Assembly (NCBI GenBank): GCA_018265615.1 | Contig: JABLYX010000020.1 | Span: 1-64,000, forward strand | Reading direction: 5' to 3' | DNA length: 64,000 nucleotides | Source: Lentisphaeria bacterium | GTDB taxonomy: Bacteria; Verrucomicrobiota; Lentisphaeria; Victivallales; Victivallaceae | Shown: positions 32,412-39,572 of the stretch, piece after piece | How the letters are laid out: each line of letters opens with the position of its first letter | Numbering within the stretch: position 1 is the stretch's first letter | Notes under the pieces: model-generated | Database searches by the model: none | The model's input: the letters and a program-made list of their open reading frames with translations, nothing else | What the model was told of the DNA's origin: nothing | Made by a program: the position numbers and the translations under genes

Positions 32412-33308
32412 GTGAGTTATACCGTACTCGTGTTCGTCAAACAGGTTCCGGATACCCAGAACATCTCGGGCGACGCAATGACGCCCGAGGGGACCGTGAA
32501 CCGGGCCGCGCTCCCGGCGATCTTCAATCCGGAGGATTTGAATGCGCTGGAATTGGCTCTGCAGCTCAAGGACCGCTACGGCGCACGCGTCGTGGTCGGT
32601 ACGATGGGGATGCCCGCCGCGGCCGAAGTGTTGAGGCAGTCGCTCTACCGCGGCGCCGACGAGGCCGTCCTCGTTACCGACCGCGCGCTGGCCGGGGCCG
32701 ATACGCTCGCGACGAGCTACACGCTTTCCTGCTGCGCGAAGAAGCTCGGGCATTTCGACCTGATCCTCTGCGGCCGCCAGGCCATCGACGGGGATACCGC
32801 GCAGGTCGGGCCGCAGATTGCGGAGAAGCTGAATATCCCGCAGCTCTGCTATGTGGAAGAGGTGAAGAGCCTCGAAAAGGGCAGGGTCGTCGTCCGCCGC
32901 GCGATCGAAGGCGGCTACGAGGTGCTTGAAAGCCCGACTCCCGCGCTGCTCACGGTGATCGACTCGAACGAGCCGCGGCCGATGAATGCGAAGAAGCTCA
33001 TGAAGTTCAAGCGCGCCAGGACCGCGTCGGAAGTCGCCAAGGCGTACGCGAATTCGAATTACACCGAGGGCGGGGCGTTGGCCGAAGAGCAGAAGAAGCT
33101 CGAAGAGAACGGCCTCCTGATCCGCGAATTTTCCGCGAAGGATATCGATGCGGATCCGAACCGGATCGGCTTCCCTGGCTCTCCGACCAAGGTGAAGAAC
33201 GTCATGAGCGTGGTGCTCACCGCAAGCGAAGCCAAGAGCGTTCCCGCGACCGATGAAGGCATCGGCCTCCTGATTCACGAACTCATCAGCGATCACACCC
33301 TGGGGTAA
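32412..33308 (+). CDS. etfB: electron transfer flavoprotein subunit beta
   Basis: 298 residues from GTG 32412, chosen because GGGAG lies 8 nt upstream and the protein then begins MSYTVLVFVKQVPDT, the family's first strand; an in-frame ATG at 32397 has no ribosome site. The conserved nucleotide region (GTMGMPAAAEVLRQSLYRGA, FDLILCGRQAIDGDTAQVGP) and the recognition-loop region (NEPRPMNAKKLMKFKRA) are intact. With EtfA it carries FAD and moves electrons from an acyl-CoA dehydrogenase to the quinone pool or another acceptor. First gene of a three-gene operon. Confidence 0.95.
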   Translation: MSYTVLVFVKQVPDTQNISGDAMTPEGTVNRAALPAIFNPEDLNALELALQLKDRYGARVVVGTMGMPAAAEVLRQSLYRGADEAVLVTDRALAGADTLATSYTLSCCAKKLGHFDLILCGRQAIDGDTAQVGPQIAEKLNIPQLCYVEEVKSLEKGRVVVRRAIEGGYEVLESPTPALLTVIDSNEPRPMNAKKLMKFKRARTASEVAKAYANSNYTEGGALAEEQKKLEENGLLIREFSAKDIDADPNRIGFPGSPTKVKNVMSVVLTASEAKSVPATDEGIGLLIHELISDHTLG

Positions 33309-33316
33309 GCATCATC

Positions 33317-34339
33317 ATGTCTGAAAAAATTGGAAATGTCTGGATTTTTATCGAGCAGGAAGCCGGTAAAATCGCCGATGTGAGCCTCGAGCTCGTCTGC
33401 AAGGGCCGCGAACTCGCCGCGAAGCTCGGCGTCAAGACCGAAGCGCTGCTGCTCGGCGACAAGGTTGAGCATTGCGTCGAGACGCTTTACAGCTACGGCT
33501 GCGATACGGTCTATCTTGTGGAAGACGAGCGGCTTGAGCCGTTCACCGTGCTGCCCTATGCGCGGGCGATCGTCGACCTCGTGAAGGAGCACAAGCCGAA
33601 CATCCTGCTTTTCGGCGCCACGCTGAAGGGCCGCGAGCTTGCGCCGCGCGTCGCCTCCGAAAAGCTCGGCGGGCTCACCGCTGACTGCACGGAGCTCAAG
33701 ATCGACGACTTCGAGGACAAGAAGAACAACAAAAGCTACACGAACAAGCTCATGCAGATCCGTCCCGCTTTCGGCGGCAACATCATCGCGACGATCGTGA
33801 ACACCTGGGATGATCCGCAGATGGTCACGGTCCGCGAGGGCGTCATGAAGATGGACGCCCCCGATCCGTCCCGCAAGGGCAGGCTCGTGAAGGTCAAGCC
33901 CGCGCTCACCGATGCGGAGACCGTCGTGAAGGTCATCGAACGTGTCCGCGCCGACAAGGATGTCGACCTCAAGGGCGCGCAGATCATCGTCGCCGGCGGC
34001 TACGGCGTCGGCAGCAGGGAAAACTTCAAGCTGATCTATCAGCTGGCCGAGGCGCTCGGCGGTGAAGTCGGCGCATCGCGCGCCGCGGTGGACGCCGGGT
34101 GGATCGATCACGACCACCAGGTCGGCCAGACCGGCGTGACCGTGCGTCCGCGCCTCTACATCGCCTGCGGCATCTCCGGTTCGATCCAGCACGTCGCCGG
34201 CATGAAGGAGTCGAAGAAGATCATTGCGATCAACACCGACGCCGGCGCGCCGATCTTCAGCACCGCGCACTACGCGATTGTGGGCGACCTGAATACCGTG
34301 ATTCCGCAAATGATCAAAGCCTTCAAGGCCAAAGCGTAA
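33317..34339 (+). CDS. etfA: electron transfer flavoprotein subunit alpha
   Basis: 340 residues, 8 nt after etfB. The C-terminal FAD-binding signature is complete: IIVAGGYGVGSRENFKLIYQ, GASRAAVDAGWIDHDHQVGQ, then LYIACGISGSIQHVAGM and AINTDAGAPIFSTAHYAIVG. The N-terminal domain pairs with EtfB. No extra ferredoxin domain is fused, so there is no sequence sign for or against flavin-based bifurcation beyond the standard heterodimer. Confidence 0.95.
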   Translation: MSEKIGNVWIFIEQEAGKIADVSLELVCKGRELAAKLGVKTEALLLGDKVEHCVETLYSYGCDTVYLVEDERLEPFTVLPYARAIVDLVKEHKPNILLFGATLKGRELAPRVASEKLGGLTADCTELKIDDFEDKKNNKSYTNKLMQIRPAFGGNIIATIVNTWDDPQMVTVREGVMKMDAPDPSRKGRLVKVKPALTDAETVVKVIERVRADKDVDLKGAQIIVAGGYGVGSRENFKLIYQLAEALGGEVGASRAAVDAGWIDHDHQVGQTGVTVRPRLYIACGISGSIQHVAGMKESKKIIAINTDAGAPIFSTAHYAIVGDLNTVIPQMIKAFKAKA

Positions 34340-34357
34340 GAGGGGTGGATTCCAATC

Positions 34358-36073
34358 ATGGCTAACTTTTACAAAGACAACAGCGACCTGGTCTTCACGC
34401 TGAACAATCTCGACCTGACCGAAGTGGCGGCTCTCCGCGAAGACAACTACAAGCTCGCGGAGCAGTTCGACAATGCGCCGGCCTCGTTCGAGGATGCGCT
34501 CGACAACTACAACCGTGTGCTTGAGGTCGTCGGTGAAATCTGCGGCGACCGCATCGAGCCGCGCAGCCGCACGGTCGACGAAGAGGGCCCGCATTTCGAG
34601 AACGGCAAAGTCACCTATCATCCGCTGACCGTCCAGAACCTGAAGGATCTGGAGCAGGCGGGCGTGATGGGCGTGATGCTTGAGCACCGCTTCGGCGGGC
34701 TGAACTTCCCGGTTTCTGTCTACACGATGATGACCGAGATGGTCTCCCGCGCCGACGGTTCGCTGCAGAATATCTTCGGACTGCAGGACATCGCCGAAAC
34801 GATCAGCTTCTTCGGCTCCGAGGAGCAGAAGCAGAAATATCTCCCCGGCTTCGCGTCGGGCGAGTTCGACGGTTCGATGGACCTGACCGAGCCGGATTTC
34901 GGTTCCGACCTGCAGTCGGTGCGTCTCCGCGCCTGGCAGGACGAGAAGACCGGCCAGTGGTATCTGAACGGCATGAAGCGCTTCATCACGAACGGCTGCG
35001 CGCAGGTTCATCTCGTGCTGGCCCGTTCCGAGGAAGGGACCTCCGACGGCCGCGGGCTTTCGATGTTCATCGCGGAAAAGTGCCCGCAGCTCGTCGTCCG
35101 CCGCATCGAGCACAAGCTCGGCATTCACGGCGTCGCGACCTGCGAACTGCAGTACAACGATGTTCCGGCCCAGCTCTGCGGCAAGCGCCGTTTCGGCCTG
35201 ATCAAATACGTCATGAGCCTGATGAACGGCGCGCGTGTCGCAATCAGCGGCCAGGCGCTCGGCATCGCGGAAGCGGCCTACCGCGAAGCGCGCAAGTACG
35301 CTTCGGAGCGTTTGCAGTTCAAGAAGTCGATCGACCAGTTCCCGGCGATCTACGACATGCTTTCCAGCATGAAGGTCAAGCTCACGGCGGCCCGTGCGCT
35401 GCTGTATGAAACGACCCGCGCGGTTGATTTGCGCAACGGCTACAACGACCTCGTCGAGAAGGGCGGCGCGTCTCCGGAAGCGCGTGCGATGCTGAAGCAT
35501 TACGATAAGGTTGCGGCGGTGCTGACGCCGATGTGCAAAGCGCTTGCGACCGAGATGGCGAACCAGGTGACCTACGATGCGATCCAGATCCACGGCGGCA
35601 CCGGCTATATGAAGGACTTCAACGTCGAGCGCTTCTATCGCGACGCGCGCATCACGAATATCTACGAGGGAACGACTCAGCTGCAGGTTGTCGCGGCGAT
35701 CGGCGGCGTGGTTCAGCGTGAGAACGATGCGCGGATCAGGGAGCTCGCTTCGCTGGATTTCCAGGGCAGGCTTGCGCGTCTGCGCGACAAGGTCATGGAG
35801 CTCCATGAGCGCCAGCTCGAAGCGGTCAAATTCATTTCCGAGAAAAAAGAGCAGGCGTACCGCGACCTCATGGCGCGCAGCCTTGTCGAGATGGAGACCT
35901 ACATCTTCGTCGGGCTGCTGCTGCTGCGCGACGCGATGAAGTGCGAAGAGCGCGCCGCGATCGCCGAACGCTGGGTGCTCGACGCGGTTCCGGAATTCGA
36001 GAAGCGGTTCCTGCGCGTTATGTCCGGCGATGTGACGCTGATCGACAACAATCGCGACATCATCGACTACTGA
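34358..36073 (+). CDS. acyl-CoA dehydrogenase
   Basis: 571 residues, the long ACAD form with a C-terminal extension. Visible blocks: DLTEPDFGSDLQSV (FAD/substrate loop), KRFITNGCAQ, 'EHKLGIHGVATCELQYNDVP', ERLQFKKSIDQFPAIYDML, and the catalytic region GGTGYMKDFNVERFYRDARI followed by IYEGTTQ, whose Glu is the expected base. The enzyme oxidises acyl-CoA to enoyl-CoA and passes electrons to the Etf pair encoded just upstream. No thiolase, hydratase or CoA ligase is nearby, so the acyl substrate is open; amino-acid fermentation or fatty-acid use both fit. Confidence 0.93.
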   Translation: MANFYKDNSDLVFTLNNLDLTEVAALREDNYKLAEQFDNAPASFEDALDNYNRVLEVVGEICGDRIEPRSRTVDEEGPHFENGKVTYHPLTVQNLKDLEQAGVMGVMLEHRFGGLNFPVSVYTMMTEMVSRADGSLQNIFGLQDIAETISFFGSEEQKQKYLPGFASGEFDGSMDLTEPDFGSDLQSVRLRAWQDEKTGQWYLNGMKRFITNGCAQVHLVLARSEEGTSDGRGLSMFIAEKCPQLVVRRIEHKLGIHGVATCELQYNDVPAQLCGKRRFGLIKYVMSLMNGARVAISGQALGIAEAAYREARKYASERLQFKKSIDQFPAIYDMLSSMKVKLTAARALLYETTRAVDLRNGYNDLVEKGGASPEARAMLKHYDKVAAVLTPMCKALATEMANQVTYDAIQIHGGTGYMKDFNVERFYRDARITNIYEGTTQLQVVAAIGGVVQRENDARIRELASLDFQGRLARLRDKVMELHERQLEAVKFISEKKEQAYRDLMARSLVEMETYIFVGLLLLRDAMKCEERAAIAERWVLDAVPEFEKRFLRVMSGDVTLIDNNRDIIDY

Positions 36074-36159
36074 TTTTCGCGAAAACAGTGAAACCATCGC
36101 GGCGGAACGTTCCGGAAACGGGCGTTTCGCTTGCGATATTTAAAGAGGAAGCACAAATT

Positions 36160-36426
36160 ATGAGTATGAACAATGCCTATCTGGCGCGTGCGAAGAAGAT
36201 GATTCCGGATCCGCAGATCCTGTCGGTCGTCGCCGCGAAGCGGGCCAAGCAGCTTGCACTCGGTGCGCGTCCGATGATCAAGTGCGATTCCGAAAACTAT
36301 CTCGACTGGGCGCTTCTGGAGATTGCCGAAGGGCTGTTGACCTATGAGTTCGGCATTCCGGGCGACGCCTCTTCGGCGCTGCCGACGCTCGGCGCGGAGA
36401 ACGACGCTCCTGAAGCTGAAGCATAA
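36160..36426 (+). CDS. rpoZ: DNA-directed RNA polymerase omega subunit
   Basis: 88 residues; ATG 36160 after AGAGGAAG. The omega core is clear (MNNAYLARAKKMIPDPQILS, VVAAKRAKQLALGARPMI, 'LDWALLEIAEG'). It binds the beta-prime subunit and helps RNA polymerase assemble. The C-terminal tail is acidic and short. It lies 86 nt after the acyl-CoA dehydrogenase and 12 nt before purE. Confidence 0.88.
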   Translation: MSMNNAYLARAKKMIPDPQILSVVAAKRAKQLALGARPMIKCDSENYLDWALLEIAEGLLTYEFGIPGDASSALPTLGAENDAPEAEA

Positions 36427-36438
36427 GGGGGAGCCGTC

Positions 36439-36948
36439 ATGAGCAAGCCGGTTGTCGCTGTCCTGATGGGCAGCAAGAGCGACCTCCCTGTGGTGGAGGG
36501 CGCGTTCAAGGTGTTCGATGAATTCGGGATCGGGTTCGAGGCGCACGCCATGTCCGCGCACCGCACTCCGGCCGAGGCGGCGGAGTTTGCCGCGAACGCG
36601 GAGGCGAACGGCTTCAAGGTCGTGATCTGCGCGGCCGGGATGGCGGCGCACCTCGGCGGCGTGGTTGCCGCGCATACGACGCTGCCGGTGATCGGGATTC
36701 CGATCGCGTCGGAGCCGTTCAACGGGCTCGATGCGCTGTTCTCCATCGTGCAGATGCCTCCGGGGATTCCTGTGGCGGCCGTCACGGCGGGCAAGGCGGG
36801 GGGGAAGAACGCGGCGCTTTATGCGGTGTCGATTCTCGCGCTCTCCGATGCCGCACTGGCGGAGAAGCTCAAGGAATTCCGCCGCAGGCAGACCGAACAG
36901 GTTCTGAAGGCGGACCGGGAACTTCAGGACGAGTTGAAGAACCGGTAG
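36439..36948 (+). CDS. purE: N5-carboxyaminoimidazole ribonucleotide mutase
   Basis: 169 residues, class I PurE length. Family blocks: VAVLMGSKSDLPVVEGAF, AHAMSAHRTPAEAAEFA, AAGMAAHLGGVVAAHTTLPV and 'QMPPGIPVAAVTAGKAGGKNAALYAV'. It rearranges N5-CAIR to CAIR in purine synthesis. The active-site His in SAHRTP is present. Likely co-transcribed with rpoZ. Confidence 0.97.
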   Translation: MSKPVVAVLMGSKSDLPVVEGAFKVFDEFGIGFEAHAMSAHRTPAEAAEFAANAEANGFKVVICAAGMAAHLGGVVAAHTTLPVIGIPIASEPFNGLDALFSIVQMPPGIPVAAVTAGKAGGKNAALYAVSILALSDAALAEKLKEFRRRQTEQVLKADRELQDELKNR

Positions 36949-36995
36949 ACGGTAAGCGGAAGATGGTATGTGAATACCGTCGAAGCATGAATTAC

Positions 36996-37260
36996 GCTTT
37001 CTTTATCAGAGAGCAGGGCCCCCGAAAAGTATCATCCGCCGCGCAAGCGCTACGGATGACAGGTTCGACTTGTGATCCGCAGCCTTGGCGCGGGAGGAAG
37101 AGAGAGCTGCTTTTCGGAAATGCGGTATAAACAATGCCTTTCTTTTCAGAGAGCGGGGCCCCCCTGAAAAGAACCCGGAGCCGCCGCAGGCGGATCCGAG
37201 GCCCGCGGCCGAAGGAAGCACGTCCGACAGGACGGGCATCCGCAAAAAAGCGAAGGGTGG
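36996..37260. repeat. intergenic repeats: degenerate duplicated block and GC-rich palindromes
   Basis: Between purE and the MarC gene a block reading about GCTTTCTTTATCAGAGAGC plus a run of G and C (36996-37028) recurs in altered form at 37136-37170. Further on are short palindromes such as CCGCC-GCA-GGCGG and CGTCC-GACAG-GACG. No open frame with coding character was found before 37292. The region resembles REP-like or decayed extragenic elements. Confidence 0.5.
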
Positions 37261-37291
37261 CAGCTTTTCGGGGATCAAAGGAGCCGGGGCG

Positions 37292-37900
37292 ATGACGGTC
37301 AGTTCGATTATCGGGGTTTTCGTCAAGATTTTTTTTCTCCTGACGCCGTTTTTCGTGTTGTCGGTCTATGTGACGTTGACGCGCGACGAAGAGGAGATGT
37401 CCCGCAGGAAGCTTGCGGTCCGCACGACTGTGGCGGTGCTGGTGATCACGATGATCCTGTATCTCTTCGGGGAGCAGATCTTCCGTTATCTCGGCATCAC
37501 GCTGGATGCGTTCCGGATCGGCTCCGGCATTGTGCTTCTGCTGAGCGGCATCGAGGTCGTGCGCGGCAGCGGGATACCGACCGGGGTGCGCCAGTCGAGT
37601 GACGACGGCGATATTTCGGTGGTTCCGCTGGCGATTCCGTACACAGTCGGCCCCGGGACGGTCGGTACGCTGTTGGTCATGGGGGCAGGGGCGCCGTCGA
37701 CCGAAGTGCGGATTACCGAAATCCTCGGAATCATTTTTGCGGTCTGCGCATTGGGGCTGCTTTTGTTTTTCTCGAACACGCTTGAGAAGGTGCTGAAACG
37801 CAAGGGATTGAACATTCTGAGCAAGCTGACCGGGCTTTTCCTGGCCGCGCTTGCTTCGCAGATCATCTTCGAAGGCATCAAGAACATCATGCGGAGCTAG
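37292..37900 (+). CDS. MarC family integral membrane protein
   Basis: 202 residues, ATG 37292 after AAAGGAG. Six hydrophobic helices with the MarC/UPF0056 pattern: a first helix followed by LSVYVTLTRDEEEMSRRKLA, then YLGITLDAFRIGSGIVLLLS, and the conserved VVPLAIPYTVGPGTVGTLLV. The family is membrane-embedded and of unknown or amino-acid-related transport function; the E. coli name reflects a multiple-antibiotic-resistance locus but resistance is not established. Longer upstream frames run into intergenic repeats and are rejected. 8 nt before the M55 peptidase gene. Confidence 0.88.
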   Translation: MTVSSIIGVFVKIFFLLTPFFVLSVYVTLTRDEEEMSRRKLAVRTTVAVLVITMILYLFGEQIFRYLGITLDAFRIGSGIVLLLSGIEVVRGSGIPTGVRQSSDDGDISVVPLAIPYTVGPGTVGTLLVMGAGAPSTEVRITEILGIIFAVCALGLLLFFSNTLEKVLKRKGLNILSKLTGLFLAALASQIIFEGIKNIMRS

Positions 37901-37908
37901 AGGGAGTC

Positions 37909-38682
37909 ATGAAAGTCTACATTTTCTGCGATCTCGAGGGTGTCAGCGGGGTTCCGGCGAGCTGTTTCATCAAGGGGGACCGCCCCGACCTGCGGGCGGT
38001 GGCGGCGCGCTGCATGGCGGGGGACATCAACGCATGCATCGACGGGTGCTTCGAAGCGGGCGCCTCTGAAATCTACGTCCGGGACGGGCATGGCGCGGGG
38101 TTCAATGTGAATTGTGAGATGATCGATTCGCGCGCGGAGCTGATCCAGGGGGCGTCGCCGCGTGTCCGTTTTCCGGGAATCGACGGGGCCGCGGCGCTGA
38201 TTCTGCTCGGCTATCACGCGATGGCCGGGACGGCGGGAGCAGTGCTTGAGCACTCGTATTCGAGCGCCGGATATCAGAATATGTGGCTGAACGGCCGGAA
38301 GATCGGGGAGATCGGCATCGACGCCGCCATCGCGGCGGAACACGGCGTGCCGGTCGTGCTCGTGACCGGCGACGATAAGTGCTGCGTGGAGGCGGCGGAG
38401 TGGATCCCGGGCGTGAAGACCTGCCAGGTGAAAGTCGGGCTCTCCACGAACGGTGCGCGCATGCTCTCTCCGGCCCGGGCGCAGGAGAAGATCCGGCGCG
38501 CCGCGGCGGAGGCGGTCAGGGCGCGCGGCGCGATTGCTCCGGTGAAGACCGGGTATCCTGCCGTTGTGCGCTGGGAGATGGTTGAGCGGCAGGAGTTGCC
38601 GGGCCGCTCGGATGCGGTCTGGATCGATGGCCGCACCTATGAGCGCAGCGGGGATTCGGTTGAGCGGCTTCTTGTGGAGTGA
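37909..38682 (+). CDS. M55 family metallopeptidase (D-aminopeptidase DppA-like)
   Basis: 257 residues. The zinc-site motifs of DppA are present in order: CDLEGVSGV near the N-terminus (Asp/Glu ligands), RDGHGAG (His near 64), GYHAMAGT (His near 104) and the C-terminal region with PVKTGYPAVVRW. DppA forms a ring-shaped decamer and cleaves peptides with N-terminal D-amino acids such as D-Ala-D-Ala, so cell-wall peptide recycling is likely. Probably co-transcribed with the MarC gene. Confidence 0.9.
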   Translation: MKVYIFCDLEGVSGVPASCFIKGDRPDLRAVAARCMAGDINACIDGCFEAGASEIYVRDGHGAGFNVNCEMIDSRAELIQGASPRVRFPGIDGAAALILLGYHAMAGTAGAVLEHSYSSAGYQNMWLNGRKIGEIGIDAAIAAEHGVPVVLVTGDDKCCVEAAEWIPGVKTCQVKVGLSTNGARMLSPARAQEKIRRAAAEAVRARGAIAPVKTGYPAVVRWEMVERQELPGRSDAVWIDGRTYERSGDSVERLLVE

Positions 38683-38765
38683 AACGGGGTCTGACGGCTT
38701 GTCATCTCCGCATTGGCGGTGTAAATTGTGGTGTCGGGCAATGAAAGGCTCGGAGTATGTGTGAA

Positions 38766-39191
38766 ATGGGACGGCGCTTTCTGTTCAGGCTGCCGAATGA
38801 AATCGACAAATTGATGCTCCTGGCGGCGGAGATCCGTGAACTGCCGGAGTACCGGCGGCTGGACGGCAAGTCCCGTTACGCCCTTGACCTCGCAATCGAA
38901 GAGATGGCGGGCAATATCATCCGGTACGGTTATGATGTTCCGGGAGAACGGGTCATCGAGATCGGAATCGAGTTTGCCGATGAGGATGTGACGCTGACGC
39001 TGCGCGATGACGGACGGCCGTTCAATCCGCTGGCGGCGGATCCTCCGCCGGCGGGCGGCGTGGAGGAGCGCGACATCGGCGGAGTGGGGGTCTATCTGGT
39101 CCGCAGCATGGTGCGCTCCATGGAATATCGCCGGGAAGGGGGACGGAACGTGCTGACGCTCCGGATCGGCAGGGAAAGGGAGCAGGGATGA
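38766..39191 (+). CDS. RsbW-like anti-sigma factor/serine kinase (HATPase)
   Basis: 141 residues from ATG 38766, with GGAG 10 nt upstream; an in-frame ATG at 38757 is only 1 nt from that site. A GHKL ATPase fold: N-box IEEMAGNIIRYGY, G1 LRDDGRPFNP, and a glycine lid GGVEERDIGGVGVYLVRSM. Such small proteins bind a sigma factor or phosphorylate an STAS partner. The STAS protein is encoded next with an ATGA overlap, so the two form a partner-switch pair. No sigma or PP2C phosphatase gene is adjacent. Confidence 0.88.
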   Translation: MGRRFLFRLPNEIDKLMLLAAEIRELPEYRRLDGKSRYALDLAIEEMAGNIIRYGYDVPGERVIEIGIEFADEDVTLTLRDDGRPFNPLAADPPPAGGVEERDIGGVGVYLVRSMVRSMEYRREGGRNVLTLRIGREREQG

Positions 39192-39526
39192 ATATTGCGT
39201 TTCAGGATCAGGGCGGTGTGACGGTCGCCCGGCTGGCCGGGAGGCTGGATTCCGCCACCTCGCCGGAGGCGGAGCGGCGGCTGTCGGCCGAACTCGACCG
39301 CGGCGCCGGGTTCCTGTTGGATCTCGGAGAGGTCGAATATGTGAGCAGCGCCGGGCTGCGGGTTTTTCTGGTGTTGGCCAAGAAGTCCCGGATCTCCGGG
39401 ACGGCGCTGGCGCTCTGTTCGCTCCGTCAGGAGGTCGCTGAGGTCTTTGACATCAGCGGCTTTACCACGCTGTTCACGCTGTTTCCGGACCGGGACGCCG
39501 GAGTGGGCGCCCTGTCGGGCAGTTGA
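39188..39526 (+). CDS. STAS-domain anti-sigma factor antagonist
   Basis: 112 residues, SpoIIAA/RsbV-like: strand GGVTVARLAGRLDSATSPEA and the switch site YVSSAGLRVFLVLAKKS, in which the Ser before AGL is the usual phosphorylation site. It would be phosphorylated by the upstream HATPase protein and release its target when dephosphorylated. The gene ends 46 nt before the type I secretion ABC gene, in the same direction. Confidence 0.9.
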   Translation: MNIAFQDQGGVTVARLAGRLDSATSPEAERRLSAELDRGAGFLLDLGEVEYVSSAGLRVFLVLAKKSRISGTALALCSLRQEVAEVFDISGFTTLFTLFPDRDAGVGALSGS

Positions 39527-39572
39527 GCGAATACGAAATTTCACACTCTTTTTTGAAGAAAGGATTTTTTGA

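Noticed and set aside
33293..36097. 934-codon open frame on the minus strand opposite etfA and the acyl-CoA dehydrogenase
   Set aside because: It is a mirror frame of strongly conserved genes in GC-rich DNA; its translation has no family features and is rich in Arg/His/Asp typical of antisense frames.
36949..37291. N-terminal extension of the MarC protein into the upstream repeats
   Set aside because: The extension is Pro/Arg-rich and out of family; AAAGGAG precedes the ATG at 37292 and the first membrane helix starts there.
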